Positions 1 through 7,826 of a stretch of 10,421 nucleotides of DNA are shown here, piece by piece. Numbering within the stretch: the first letter of the stretch is position 1; every line of letters begins with the position of its first letter. Position numbers and translations under genes: made by a program. The stretch is from an uncultured Pseudogracilibacillus sp. (GTDB lineage Bacteria; Bacillota; Bacilli; Bacillales; Amphibacillaceae), in the NCBI GenBank assembly GCA_937960785.1, contig CALGOZ010000131.1:1-10421 (forward strand), in the 5' to 3' direction. Under the pieces are notes generated by a model, which was not told the DNA's origin, did no database searches, and saw nothing but the letters and a program-made list of their open reading frames with translations.

Positions 1-147
1 TCGCCCCGCCTATCATAAACGAAATTAAACCCTGTATACAGTCGCCCCGCCTATCATAAACGAAATTAAACCCTGTATACAGTCGCCCCGCCTATCGTAA
101 ACGAAATTAAACCCTGTATACAGCCACCACGCCTATCATAAACAAAA
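1..147. repeat. 41-bp tandem repeat array, truncated by the window edge
   Basis: Three head-to-tail copies of a 41-bp unit lie at 1-41, 42-82 and 83-123. The first two are identical and the third differs by one base (A to G at 97). A fourth, decayed partial copy runs from 124 to about 147. Each unit begins with a GC-rich block (TCGCCCCGCC), continues through an A-rich middle, and ends with the perfect 10-bp palindrome CTGTATACAG. The unit length is not a multiple of three and the middle contains TAA triplets, so the array is not coding. There are no unique spacers, so it is not a CRISPR array. It lies downstream of lipL and probably continues to the left of the window. Function is unknown; near-identity of the units suggests recent copying by slippage or recombination. 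Confidence 0.95.
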
Positions 148-232
148 CTTATAAAAACATTTTCTATATAAAAAAACAACTGCAATTAAACGAAAAAGCA
201 ATAAAACAAAACCGAACTTAATCATATTAGCT

Positions 233-1081
233 TTAAAAGCGCAGTACTTCATTCCGTTTTTCCATTTGCATGATGCGATTATGGAAAAGAACCTCCTCAG
301 TAGGAGTGTAAGAGTCTGTCCTAACTTTCGCTCCATGTCTAACAAGTAAGTGCACGAAGCGGTCTTTCATCTCTTGGACGGAAAATTCCTTCTGTAACAA
401 TTCACTAAGAGATGCCATCACATGGGGATTAACCTTCGGATATGAAAAGCGGGTTGGTTCGTTTCGCTTGGCATGAGTGTAGAATTGTTTTACAAGCTTA
501 GCCCGCTCGTAACTACTTCCGGCAACATCAAGATACATTTGTACCGAAATTCCTTCGCGGACGCGTCGTTGAGAAATACCGGCGAACTTTTTACCATTAA
601 TACTTAAATCATAATCTCCAGGACAATAAGAGCCGACGATTTCATAAGCTTGAACGTGCGTCTCTTCTCGCTCTAACAACTGCTGTACAAGGGTATACAT
701 AAGGTCATAGCCGTCGTGAATCGATAAGTTACGCGAACTAGGCAAAATGAGAGAGACGTTTAAAACGTTCCGATCGAGTAAGACAGCTAGCCCACCAGAA
801 TTCCGTACGATCACATTATAACCTAAGGAACGAACATAACGGACGCCATCTTCTAAGTAAGGAAGCCGAGCATCTGGAATACCGAGAACGAGCGTGCGCT
901 CATGCACCCAAAATCTAACAGACATCGGTGCTTTTCCTTTTCCGACGGCAGTTGCAATCGAATCTTCAATCGCAAAAGAGGATATTGCACTATAAGGCCG
1001 ATTGAACAAGTTCGTTCGCCCGCTGTCATCAAGGATGCGGATTGATTGGTCGTAAAATATTTGTTGAAATAGCTTTTCCAT
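233..1081 (-). CDS. lipL: Octanoyl-[GcvH]:protein N-octanoyltransferase (LipL)
   Basis: This is a cofactor transferase of the biotin/lipoate A/B protein ligase fold. In the Bacillus lipoyl relay it moves octanoyl groups from the glycine cleavage H protein to the E2 subunits of 2-oxoacid dehydrogenases, in the cytosol. The 282-residue length matches B. subtilis LipL (YwfL, about 281). Visible motifs are RNSGGLAV (residues 93-100), the SYCPGDYDLS block with the likely nucleophile Cys153, and INGKKFAGISQRR (161-173) with the conserved lysine. The ATG has a good site, AAGGAG, seven bases upstream. The gene is divergent from ywfO across an AT-rich gap of 87 bases that must hold both promoters; neither is clear. 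No strong terminator is seen between its stop and the repeat array at the window edge. The paralogue LipM is the main alternative, but the ywfO neighbour and the motif match favour LipL. Confidence 0.92.
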   Translation of the reverse strand: MEKLFQQIFYDQSIRILDDSGRTNLFNRPYSAISSFAIEDSIATAVGKGKAPMSVRFWVHERTLVLGIPDARLPYLEDGVRYVRSLGYNVIVRNSGGLAVLLDRNVLNVSLILPSSRNLSIHDGYDLMYTLVQQLLEREETHVQAYEIVGSYCPGDYDLSINGKKFAGISQRRVREGISVQMYLDVAGSSYERAKLVKQFYTHAKRNEPTRFSYPKVNPHVMASLSELLQKEFSVQEMKDRFVHLLVRHGAKVRTDSYTPTEEVLFHNRIMQMEKRNEVLRF

Positions 1082-1168
1082 CGGTCTACTCCTTCGAAAA
1101 AAATAGATGAAACATGTACACTATTATATAGTATGAAGAAAAAAGGATGAAAGGAAACGGGTGAAGCG

Positions 1169-2488
1169 ATGTTTAAAGAAAAAAACCAACTTGATGAAGT
1201 GAAAGTATTTAAAGATCCAGTCCACCGGTACGTACGTGTAAAAGAAAAAGTAATCTGGGATTTAATTGCGACACCAGAATTTCAACGACTCCGCCGGATT
1301 AAGCAGTTAGGAACGACCTTCTTTACGTTCCACGGTGCTGAACATAGTCGATTCAATCATTCCCTCGGTGTATACGAAATCGTTCGACGTATTATAAAAA
1401 AAATTGAAAACTCTCCCCATTGGAAAAAAGAGGAGGAGCTCGTTACCCTGTGTGCTGCTCTTTTACACGATGTCGGTCACGGCCCCTTTTCCCATTCCTT
1501 TGAAAAAGTTTTTGACCTTGATCACGAGCAATTTACAAAACGAATCATTTTAGAAGATACTGAAATTAATCGGGTGCTACGGGAAAAAGACCCGAGCTTT
1601 CCGGAACAAGTTGCCCAAATTATTAATCAAACGTACGATAATCAACTCGTCGTCAGTTTAATTTCAAGCCAAATTGATGCGGACCGGATGGATTATTTAT
1701 TACGCGATGCTTACTATACAGGAGTGAGCTACGGCCAATTCGATATGGAACGGATCCTTCGTGTGATGCGAGCTCGGGAAAACGAAATCGTCATCAAGTC
1801 GACAGGAATGCATGCAGTAGAAGATTATATTTTGTCCCGATATCAAATGTATTGGCAAGTGTACTTTCACCCGGTGACCCGAAGTGCGGAAGTAATTTTA
1901 ACGAAAATTTTCCACCGTGTAAAATATCTGTACGAAAATAACTATACATTCAAAGTAAAACCGACCTTTCTAACATCCTTTTTTAGCGGTGAAGTTCCGT
2001 TAACCGATTATTTACAATTAGATGAAAATGTCATCTACTACTATTTCCAACGTTGGCAAGAAGAGGATGACCCGCTCTTGCGTGATTTAAGCAATCGTTT
2101 CGTCACCCGCCGCCTCTTTAAATATGTACCCTATGACCCAGAACGTCACGATACAATTTATAAAGAGCTACGAACACTGTGCAAAGAAGCAGGCATCGAC
2201 CCCGACTACTACCTCGTCGTCGATTCATCGAAGGATCTACCTTACGACGTCTATCGTTCGGACGGACAAGGTCGGGTACCAATTTATTTAGAAATGCCAA
2301 ACGGCCGTAAAAAAGAATTATCGTCCCATTCGATTATCGTCGAGTCAATTACGGGTAAAACTCGTAAAGACCATAAATTATATTATCCGCTCGATCTCAT
2401 TCAGCTAAAACACGAACACCCAGCAGTAAGACGAATAATGGAATTGTTATATGAAATGAAGCGGGGGAATAGTTCTGACGAAGAGTGA
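1169..2488 (+). CDS. ywfO: HD-domain phosphohydrolase, YwfO family
   Basis: This is a soluble HD-superfamily metal-dependent phosphohydrolase. The pattern is complete: His64 in HSRFNHSLGV, the His100-Asp101 pair in ALLHDVGHGPFSHSFE, and the distal Asp172 in SSQIDADRMDYLLRD. These would form the metal site. The N-terminal block DPVHRYVRV and the 439-residue length fit YwfO (about 433 in B. subtilis). Its relatives include SAMHD1 and the Enterococcus dNTP triphosphohydrolase EF1143, so dNTP hydrolysis is the best guess, though the substrate cannot be read from sequence. The ATG at 1169 is preceded at four bases by GGGTGA, which can pair with the anti-SD UCACC; a weaker AAAGGA lies further upstream. 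The gene is divergent from lipL. No clear terminator follows it, so some transcription may run into ywhD, 152 bases downstream. Confidence 0.9.
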   Translation: MFKEKNQLDEVKVFKDPVHRYVRVKEKVIWDLIATPEFQRLRRIKQLGTTFFTFHGAEHSRFNHSLGVYEIVRRIIKKIENSPHWKKEEELVTLCAALLHDVGHGPFSHSFEKVFDLDHEQFTKRIILEDTEINRVLREKDPSFPEQVAQIINQTYDNQLVVSLISSQIDADRMDYLLRDAYYTGVSYGQFDMERILRVMRARENEIVIKSTGMHAVEDYILSRYQMYWQVYFHPVTRSAEVILTKIFHRVKYLYENNYTFKVKPTFLTSFFSGEVPLTDYLQLDENVIYYYFQRWQEEDDPLLRDLSNRFVTRRLFKYVPYDPERHDTIYKELRTLCKEAGIDPDYYLVVDSSKDLPYDVYRSDGQGRVPIYLEMPNGRKKELSSHSIIVESITGKTRKDHKLYYPLDLIQLKHEHPAVRRIMELLYEMKRGNSSDEE

Positions 2489-2640
2489 GTAGAGTTATTA
2501 AATCTTCGATAGTCTTCCAAAAGCCTAACAGGGACCATGCAAGCAAGCGGTAGAACGAACAAAACAATTGGAATGTGGTAAGATAAAACATAAGAACTTT
2601 AGTAACATAAAGGTGTATAAAAGAATAGAGGAGGATGAAG

Positions 2641-3150
2641 ATGACAGAAAAACCGAAAAGACAAAGGCAACAATTTACAATAATTAAAGATGATGCAACC
2701 GATGGACACGGCGGATACGGTGCCGGTTCAATCTCGTTAGAAAATATGTCATCGGTCATCGTTGATCCTAACGAAGAAAAAGCGTACGTCGATATGGATG
2801 CAATGCATGCCCGCAGTGATATCGAACGTCGTGTACGATATTATTCTGACCGAAGCGAGGTACCAGACGGACTTTTATATTGGATTGCTTGGGTAACGGT
2901 AGAGAGCGGAGACAATGGGCCGTATTATTTCGGAGTTGCAGCGAGTGAACTTCGAATTGATAAGCCGAATAAACGTGGCTACAAAAAATTAGGTGAACAT
3001 GTTAACCATATGGAGCGTTCCCTCAAAGGTGAAGTTGTCGTAGACCATATGGATGAAAAGTCGCGTAAACTACTCGGTGATTTCTTAAAAACTTTCGACG
3101 AAAAAATGTGGGAAAATGCTACCGATGAGCTTAAAAAGGCATTTTCCTAA
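2641..3150 (+). CDS. ywhD: YwhD family conserved protein of unknown function
   Basis: The product is a 169-residue, hydrophilic, probably cytosolic protein with no signal peptide or membrane segment. I recognise the YwhD family by the N-terminal FTIIKDDATDGHGGYGAGS block, the AMHARSDIERRVRY stretch, the YWIAWVTV strand followed by GPYYFGV, and the RGYKKLGEHVNHME segment. No catalytic motif of a known enzyme class is evident, and I assign no function. Two in-frame ATGs occur at 2635 and 2641. The strong AGGAGG at 2629-2634 abuts the first, with zero spacing, but lies six bases from the second, so 2641 is chosen. A possible promoter upstream (TTGGAA at 2568, TAAGAA at 2591, 17-base spacing) is weak. 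The gene converges with pbpG, as its relative sits next to pbpG in B. subtilis, and the shared terminator lies between them. Confidence 0.87.
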   Translation: MTEKPKRQRQQFTIIKDDATDGHGGYGAGSISLENMSSVIVDPNEEKAYVDMDAMHARSDIERRVRYYSDRSEVPDGLLYWIAWVTVESGDNGPYYFGVAASELRIDKPNKRGYKKLGEHVNHMERSLKGEVVVDHMDEKSRKLLGDFLKTFDEKMWENATDELKKAFS

Positions 3151-3270
3151 AAAATAACTAAATCGTGAACAAATTATGACATTTGCAGGAATACAGTTTG
3201 AAAACTTTGTACTTTATGGACGCCCTTTGTAAAATAAATATACATGGACAACCATCAATATTACTAGGAC

Positions 3271-3310
3271 ACAAAAAGACCTGTTACACGGTGTGTATAC
3301 AGGTTTTTTT
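3271..3310. terminator. Bidirectional intrinsic terminator between ywhD and pbpG
   Basis: An 11-bp stem is formed by ACCTGTTACAC (3279-3289) and GTGTA-t-ACAGGT (3293-3304), with a GGT loop and one bulged T at 3298. On the plus strand a run of seven Ts follows (3304-3310), which ends ywhD transcription. On the minus strand the A run at 3273-3277 becomes a five-T tract, so the same hairpin can serve pbpG, whose stop codon is about 30 bases away. Confidence 0.88.
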
Positions 3311-3334
3311 GTGCTTATTATTAAGTTTTACTTT

Positions 3335-5374
3335 TCAATTTGCTACTTTTTTATCCTTATCAGCAGTAACTTCTTCTGCCTCTTCCTCCATACGTTGGCC
3401 AACGGCTTCTACCGCTTCTTTTATATTTTCTTCGGATGCAAAATGTTCAGTACAATAAGTAGTCGGCTCTGTACCTTGTTCAAAATATGTTTTTCGCGTC
3501 ACTTCGCAAGCTTCCGTGGCAAGTAAACCGGATTGCACATCAATAATTGCTTCGACAATTCCCTCCGGAGCTTCAAAAGTTAACGGGTCGCTTTCTTTTT
3601 CATGATATTTTTGCATAAGGTGTGCCCACGCTTTTTTTGCGAAGGCGCGTTCTGAAGTTTTTGTTAAAGGACGGTTGTCATCATAACCAGTCCAAACGCC
3701 GGCTACAAGCTTTGGGCTAAAGCCAATCATCCAGCTATCTGAACTTGTCGTTCCTGATTTACCGGCAAAGTCATGGGCCGGATGTAATTGATCGATCAGC
3801 GAAGCACCGGTTACTTCCATGTATCCGTTTAGACGGCGGTCGAACATACCGGTCATTAAATGAGTTAATAAAAAAGCCTTTTGCTTATCGAGAATCCTTT
3901 CTTTCTCCTTCTTTTCCCGTTCATAAAGTACCTCACCATTATCGGTCACAACTCTTTCGATTGCATACGGTTCGATAGTATATCCACCATTTGCGATTGT
4001 TCCGTACGACTGTACCATTTCAATTAAAGGTATTGATGCACTCCCGAGAGCCAGGGAGGCGACTTCGGGGAGTGAGGTTGTAATGCCGAATTTTTTAGCC
4101 CAATTAGCAACGTTTTCCGCCCCTAGGAAGAGATGTGTTTTCACTGCATAAATATTGTCTGATAAGGCGAGGGCTTGAGCGAGCGTAATCGGCTCGTAGG
4201 CATAGTAATTGTTGTAGTTACTTGGCTCGTATACGTCATTATCGACGAGAAAGGCGGTCGGCTCACTTTGTAGCATCGTCGTTGCGGTAAAGCCGTTTTC
4301 TAATGCGACATAATAAAGCAGTGGCTTAAACGTCGAACCGACCATGCGTTTACTATGCACTGCCCGGTTGAATGGGCTTTCTTTATATTGTTTTCCACCG
4401 AGCATTTGTCGGATGGCTCCCGTTTCCTGATCAATCGCAGTAATTGCGACTTCCCGTTGTTCACTTTCCTCGATTTCCCGTGCGACGAGACGCTCGCTTT
4501 CCTTTTGTAACATTACATCTAACGTTGTCTCAATCGTCGCTCCTTTTGTCCGTAATGATTGTTCATTAAAATGGAGCTTCTCAGTTGCTTCTTGCCATAC
4601 GAAGTCGAGAAAATAATGGGTGTTGTCTCTTGCTAATTGATTGGATTTAGCTAAAGGTAATGTTTCGTTTAACGCTTCATAATATGCTGCTTCGGTAATT
4701 ACTTCCGCATTTTTTAATAAATTTAAAATAAATTGCTGACGTTTCTCGGCATTATCCCGATTGTTGTACGGCGAGTAATAAGTCGGCCCCTTAGGAATCC
4801 CAATTAACATCGACGCCTCGGCTAACGTTAGCTCTTCCGTCGTTTTATTAAAGTAATAAGCGCTTGCTTCCTCGATTCCGTAAGCACCATGACCGAAATA
4901 AACCGTATTTAAATACGTCCGCAATAGTTCATCTTTATCGTAAAACATTTCGAGTCGAATCGTATAATATAATTCTTTCATTTTTCGCGACCACGTTTTA
5001 TCATGGGATAAATATAAATTCCGTGCCAATTGTTGGGTTATCGTGCTCGCTCCTTCTTTTAATTTCCCGGCCTCGATATTACGAATAAGTGCCCGGATAA
5101 TTCCCCGGGGATCGATGCCATAATGGGAATAAAACTGCTTATCCTCAGCCAAAAGCAATCCTTCAATCACATAATCAGGCACTGAATCTAAGGAGTCGAG
5201 AGTCTGCTTCGTATCGTTTATTTGTTCGCCGTTACTGGCAACGATCGTCACTTCTTTATGCTCCTCAAGAGGTGGAGGACCGAAAGAATAAAGAACGACG
5301 AGCGAACAACCAATTATAAACGCAATAACGAAAAGGAAATATATTGAGAGAAAGAACATCCGTCGAATCATCAT
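3335..5374 (-). CDS. pbpG: Class A penicillin-binding protein, PbpG (PBP2d) type
   Basis: This is a bifunctional peptidoglycan synthase that polymerises lipid II and cross-links stem peptides outside the membrane. Numbering from the chosen start, there is a short cytosolic end, one membrane anchor (about 7-30), a GT51 glycosyltransferase domain with EDKQFYSHYGID (catalytic Glu77) and GASTITQQLARNL, then a transpeptidase domain with the nucleophile motif S347-T-F-K350, the S405-D-N407 triad and K539-S-G-T542. The tail is acidic and rich in Glu. The longest reading frame begins at a TTG at 5416 with no good ribosome site. The ATG at 5374 has AAAGAGG five bases upstream and gives 679 residues, close to B. 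subtilis PbpG (about 691). The ywhD and ywiB neighbours support PbpG over other class A proteins. In B. subtilis pbpG is made in the forespore under sigma-F and helps build the spore wall; the same role here is inference. Confidence 0.9.
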   Translation of the reverse strand: MMIRRMFFLSIYFLFVIAFIIGCSLVVLYSFGPPPLEEHKEVTIVASNGEQINDTKQTLDSLDSVPDYVIEGLLLAEDKQFYSHYGIDPRGIIRALIRNIEAGKLKEGASTITQQLARNLYLSHDKTWSRKMKELYYTIRLEMFYDKDELLRTYLNTVYFGHGAYGIEEASAYYFNKTTEELTLAEASMLIGIPKGPTYYSPYNNRDNAEKRQQFILNLLKNAEVITEAAYYEALNETLPLAKSNQLARDNTHYFLDFVWQEATEKLHFNEQSLRTKGATIETTLDVMLQKESERLVAREIEESEQREVAITAIDQETGAIRQMLGGKQYKESPFNRAVHSKRMVGSTFKPLLYYVALENGFTATTMLQSEPTAFLVDNDVYEPSNYNNYYAYEPITLAQALALSDNIYAVKTHLFLGAENVANWAKKFGITTSLPEVASLALGSASIPLIEMVQSYGTIANGGYTIEPYAIERVVTDNGEVLYEREKKEKERILDKQKAFLLTHLMTGMFDRRLNGYMEVTGASLIDQLHPAHDFAGKSGTTSSDSWMIGFSPKLVAGVWTGYDDNRPLTKTSERAFAKKAWAHLMQKYHEKESDPLTFEAPEGIVEAIIDVQSGLLATEACEVTRKTYFEQGTEPTTYCTEHFASEENIKEAVEAVGQRMEEEAEEVTADKDKKVAN

Positions 5375-5471
5375 CTTAGCCTCTTTCGGTTTAGGAAGCG
5401 AAAGGACTGTGTACAATTTTCATAAATCGTTTTAGTTGTCCATGCCAGCTTCCTGTTGTAGTATTATTGTT

Positions 5472-5501
5472 CATTATGGTAGTTTTTGATCGATAATAAA
5501 C
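5472..5501 (-). promoter_or_regulatory. Possible forespore-type promoter of pbpG
   Basis: Reading the minus strand, GTTTA (5501-5497) is followed after 18 bases by CATAATG (5478-5472). The first fits the GYWTA -35 pattern of sigma-F/sigma-G, and the second is one base away from a sigma-G-like CATNNTA -10. It would give a leader of about 90 bases before the pbpG ATG. I see no better sigma-A promoter for this gene. Such short elements occur by chance, and the -10 does not fit the sigma-F consensus well. Confidence 0.25.
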
Positions 5502-5559
5502 CCGACGAAATGGACAAAGTAGAAACAACTTTTTTTCATAGGCTTACATAGGACTTAAA

Positions 5560-5588
5560 TGGTAAAAGTTCAAAATCAGCGCTATAAT
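5560..5588 (+). promoter_or_regulatory. Probable sigma-A promoter of ywiB-argS
   Basis: A perfect TATAAT -10 box lies at 5583-5588, 41 bases before the ywiB ATG. The hexamer 17 bases upstream, TGGTAA (5560-5565), matches the -35 consensus at only three of six positions, so the -35 assignment is weak. This is the only good -10 in the pbpG-ywiB divergent gap that faces ywiB, and argS has no promoter space of its own. Confidence 0.5.
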
Positions 5589-5628
5589 AAAAAGATAATG
5601 GAATGCAAACAGGTGAGGGAAAACAGCA

Positions 5629-6063
5629 ATGGAAGAAAAAGTAATCGACGTAGAACTTCGTACCGTAATTGATCGAAATGGCGATAAGGAAATGTCTATT
5701 ATCAAACAACCAGCAGAATATATGCGAAAACATTCGATTGAAATTATTACCTTTACAGAAAAACGCGAAGATATCGGAAGTATTCGCAATTACATAACAA
5801 TCCAAGATGAAAGGGTGACGATTAAACGTTCCGGAGCGATTTCGATGAACCAACAGTTCGAAGTCGGTAAACGTTCGGAAAGTTTATACCGTCATCCCTA
5901 CGGCTCGCTTCATTTCGACATTCGTACGAAAACATTACATATTAAGCGATTGAGCGAAGGTGAACCTGGCGAAATTGTGATTACATATGATGCAACGATT
6001 AACGGAATCGAAGAACAAGCTCATCACTTAACATTAACGTATACGGAGGAGAATCAATTATGA
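5629..6063 (+). CDS. ywiB: DUF1934 family beta-barrel protein YwiB
   Basis: The product is a small (144 residues), soluble protein of the DUF1934 family, whose B. subtilis member YwiB has a known lipocalin-like beta-barrel structure but no established function. The sequence alternates charged and hydrophobic residues as expected for antiparallel strands, with the family blocks IKQPAEYMRKHSIEII, RSGAISMNQQFEVGKRS and YRHPYGSLHFDIRTKTL, and it closes with an ITYDATINGIEEQAHHLTL strand pair. There is no signal peptide. The ATG is preceded by GGTGAGGG about nine bases upstream, a usable but imperfect site. The TGA stop overlaps the argS ATG (ATGA), which indicates translational coupling, and this ywiB-argS pairing is conserved in Bacillus. 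Any role linked to ArgS is only suggested by position. Confidence 0.88.
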   Translation: MEEKVIDVELRTVIDRNGDKEMSIIKQPAEYMRKHSIEIITFTEKREDIGSIRNYITIQDERVTIKRSGAISMNQQFEVGKRSESLYRHPYGSLHFDIRTKTLHIKRLSEGEPGEIVITYDATINGIEEQAHHLTLTYTEENQL

Positions 6064-7730
6064 CGCTACTTAGTTCAATAGAAGAAACGTTAAAAAGTGA
6101 AATAAAACAGGCAATTATACAGGCAGAGCTTTGTACGGAAGATGAGTTGCCTGATATTATTTTAGAAGAACCACGGGAGAAGGCTCATGGTGACTTTGCG
6201 ACGAACATTGCGATGCAACTAGCTCGTGTTGCAAGACAAGCCCCACGCCAAATTGCCGAACAAATCGTCGATCAACTTGACCAGTCGAAAGCACAAGTGG
6301 AAAGAGTAGAAATCGCCGGACCTGGGTTTATTAACTTTTTTATGGATGAATCATATTTACACGATGTGGTGAACGTAATTTTAGAGGCGAAGGATAATTA
6401 TGGAAGAAGCGACGTCGGGTCAGGCAAGCGAATTCAGGTAGAGTTTGTTTCGCTAAATCCGACGGGAGAGCCCCATGTAGGACATGCTCGGGGGGCTGTT
6501 TTTGGTGACGTGTTAAGCAACGTGTTTGAATATGCTGGCTATGACATCGAGCGAGAATATTATATTAATGATGCTGGAAATCAAATTGACCAACTCGCTA
6601 AATCGATTGAAACGCGTTATTTTGAAGCCCACGGTAAAGAACGGGAAATGCCAGAGGATGGATATTTCGGTGAAGATATTAAACAAATCGCTGAAGAAAT
6701 TAAAGAAAAAGATGGCGACCGCTGGATGACTGCTGATGAGACAGAACGACTTCGTTATTTCCGCGAATATGGATTGAAGTTCCAACTCGACCGTATCAAA
6801 CAAATTTTAGCCGACTTCCGCGTTGAGTTTGATCATTGGTTTTCCGAGTCTTCATTATATGAGGACGATCAAATCGACGTCGTTTTAGAAAAATTAAAAG
6901 AAGCAGGCTACGTCTATGAAAAGGACGGTGCTACTTGGTTTAGAACGACGGATTTCGGTGACGATAAAGACCGCGTATTAATCAAAAATGACGGTTCCTA
7001 TACTTATTTGACGCCAGACATTGCCTATCATCAAAATAAATTGAACCGAGGCTTTGATAAAATTATTAATGTTTGGGGTGCGGACCATCACGGCTATGTT
7101 CCGCGAATGAGTGCTGCAATTCAAGCCCTCGGTTATCCGGAAGATATTTTATCTGTTAGTATTATTCAAATGGTAAATATCCTAGAAGACGGCGAAATCG
7201 TTCGAATGAGTAAACGGACCGGCAATGCGATTACATTACGCGAATTAGTAGAAGATGTAGGCGTCGATGCGGCCCGTTATTTTTTCAATATGCGTTCAAA
7301 CGACTCGCAACTTGATTTCGATCTTGACCTAGCACGCTCTCAGTCGAATGAAAACCCGGTTTACTACGTACAGTACGCTCACGCGCGAATTTGTACGATG
7401 TTAAAGCAAGCCGAAGCGAAAAATATTCCCCTTGATGAATCTTTTGATCCGAGCTTACTTGTAACAGAACGAGAGCGTGATTTATTACGTCACCTAGCAG
7501 CATTTCCTGAAGTAATCGCCGAAGCCGCTAAGCGAGAAGCGCCTTATCGCATGACCCAATATGTCTATGATTTAGCAAGTTACTTGCATAGCTTTTACAA
7601 TGCGGAAAAAGTGATTGACGAAGCTAATATGCCTCTTACGAATGCACGAATTGCTTTAATGAAAGCAGTAAAAATTACGCTACAAAATGGCTTACGTATT
7701 ATCGGTGTTACTGCACCAGAGAAAATGTAA
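6060..7730 (+). CDS. argS: Arginyl-tRNA synthetase
   Basis: This class I aminoacyl-tRNA synthetase charges tRNA-Arg with arginine in the cytosol and is essential. The full length of 556 residues equals that of B. subtilis ArgS. An N-terminal additional domain (about 1-115) carries the KAHGDFATNIAMQLA block. The HIGH signature appears as HVGH (139-142) in SLNPTGEPHVGHARGA. The KMSK loop appears as R382-M-S-K-R386 followed by TGN, an accepted ArgRS variant. WGADHHGYVPRM (339-350) is the characteristic catalytic block. The C-terminal anticodon-binding domain contains NPVYYVQYAHARI and ends in the typical GVTAPEKM. A strong GGAGGAG lies about eight bases before the ATG, inside the end of ywiB. 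The gene is the second of a two-gene operon and is followed by an intrinsic terminator. No T-box leader is visible before the operon. Confidence 0.97.
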   Translation: MTLLSSIEETLKSEIKQAIIQAELCTEDELPDIILEEPREKAHGDFATNIAMQLARVARQAPRQIAEQIVDQLDQSKAQVERVEIAGPGFINFFMDESYLHDVVNVILEAKDNYGRSDVGSGKRIQVEFVSLNPTGEPHVGHARGAVFGDVLSNVFEYAGYDIEREYYINDAGNQIDQLAKSIETRYFEAHGKEREMPEDGYFGEDIKQIAEEIKEKDGDRWMTADETERLRYFREYGLKFQLDRIKQILADFRVEFDHWFSESSLYEDDQIDVVLEKLKEAGYVYEKDGATWFRTTDFGDDKDRVLIKNDGSYTYLTPDIAYHQNKLNRGFDKIINVWGADHHGYVPRMSAAIQALGYPEDILSVSIIQMVNILEDGEIVRMSKRTGNAITLRELVEDVGVDAARYFFNMRSNDSQLDFDLDLARSQSNENPVYYVQYAHARICTMLKQAEAKNIPLDESFDPSLLVTERERDLLRHLAAFPEVIAEAAKREAPYRMTQYVYDLASYLHSFYNAEKVIDEANMPLTNARIALMKAVKITLQNGLRIIGVTAPEKM

Positions 7731-7786
7731 ATCGTTATAATTAGTTGATAAATATCAAACGCTTGTTATAAAAAATTAGCACCTTT

Positions 7787-7826
7787 AACGAACTAAATCG
7801 ATCTATCGGTTTAGTTCGTTTTTTTT
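7787..7826 (+). terminator. Intrinsic terminator of ywiB-argS
   Basis: A perfect 11-bp stem, AACGAACTAAA (7787-7797) with TTTAGTTCGTT (7810-7820), can be extended inward through T-G, C-G, G-C, A-T pairs to a tiny loop. It is followed by an uninterrupted tract of eight Ts (7819-7826). It stands 57 bases after the argS stop. Confidence 0.93.

Noticed and set aside
1..123. Regular direct repeats as a CRISPR array
   Set aside because: The units are contiguous 41-mers with no variable spacers between them, and no cas gene is nearby.
1082..1168. Promoters for the divergent lipL and ywfO
   Set aside because: TATAAT-like hexamers are present on both strands around 1122-1134, but none has an acceptable -35 at 16-18 bases, so no specific promoter is called.
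3177..3233. An 18-codon ORF (ATG at 3177) between ywhD and the terminator
   Set aside because: There is no Shine-Dalgarno site before the ATG and nothing else supports translation; frames this short are expected by chance.
3279..3304. Shared TGTATACAG between the ywhD-pbpG terminator and the 41-bp repeats
   Set aside because: Nine shared bases built on a common palindrome are compatible with chance; the flanking bases differ and the terminator is explained by its own stem.
3183..3526. Two plus-strand open frames of 77-91 codons over the end of pbpG
   Set aside because: They run through the terminator hairpin and antisense to the pbpG tail, are rich in Phe, Ser and Cys, and lack ribosome sites; they are shadows.
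5417..5628. T-box or amino acid riboswitch ahead of ywiB-argS
   Set aside because: The likely leader is only about 35 bases long and contains no T-box sequence or terminator hairpin.
7745..7758. Small inverted repeat TTGATA-AA-TATCAA just after argS
   Set aside because: The stem is short, AT-rich and has a two-base loop; no promoter lies next to it, so there is no basis for calling it an operator or terminator.
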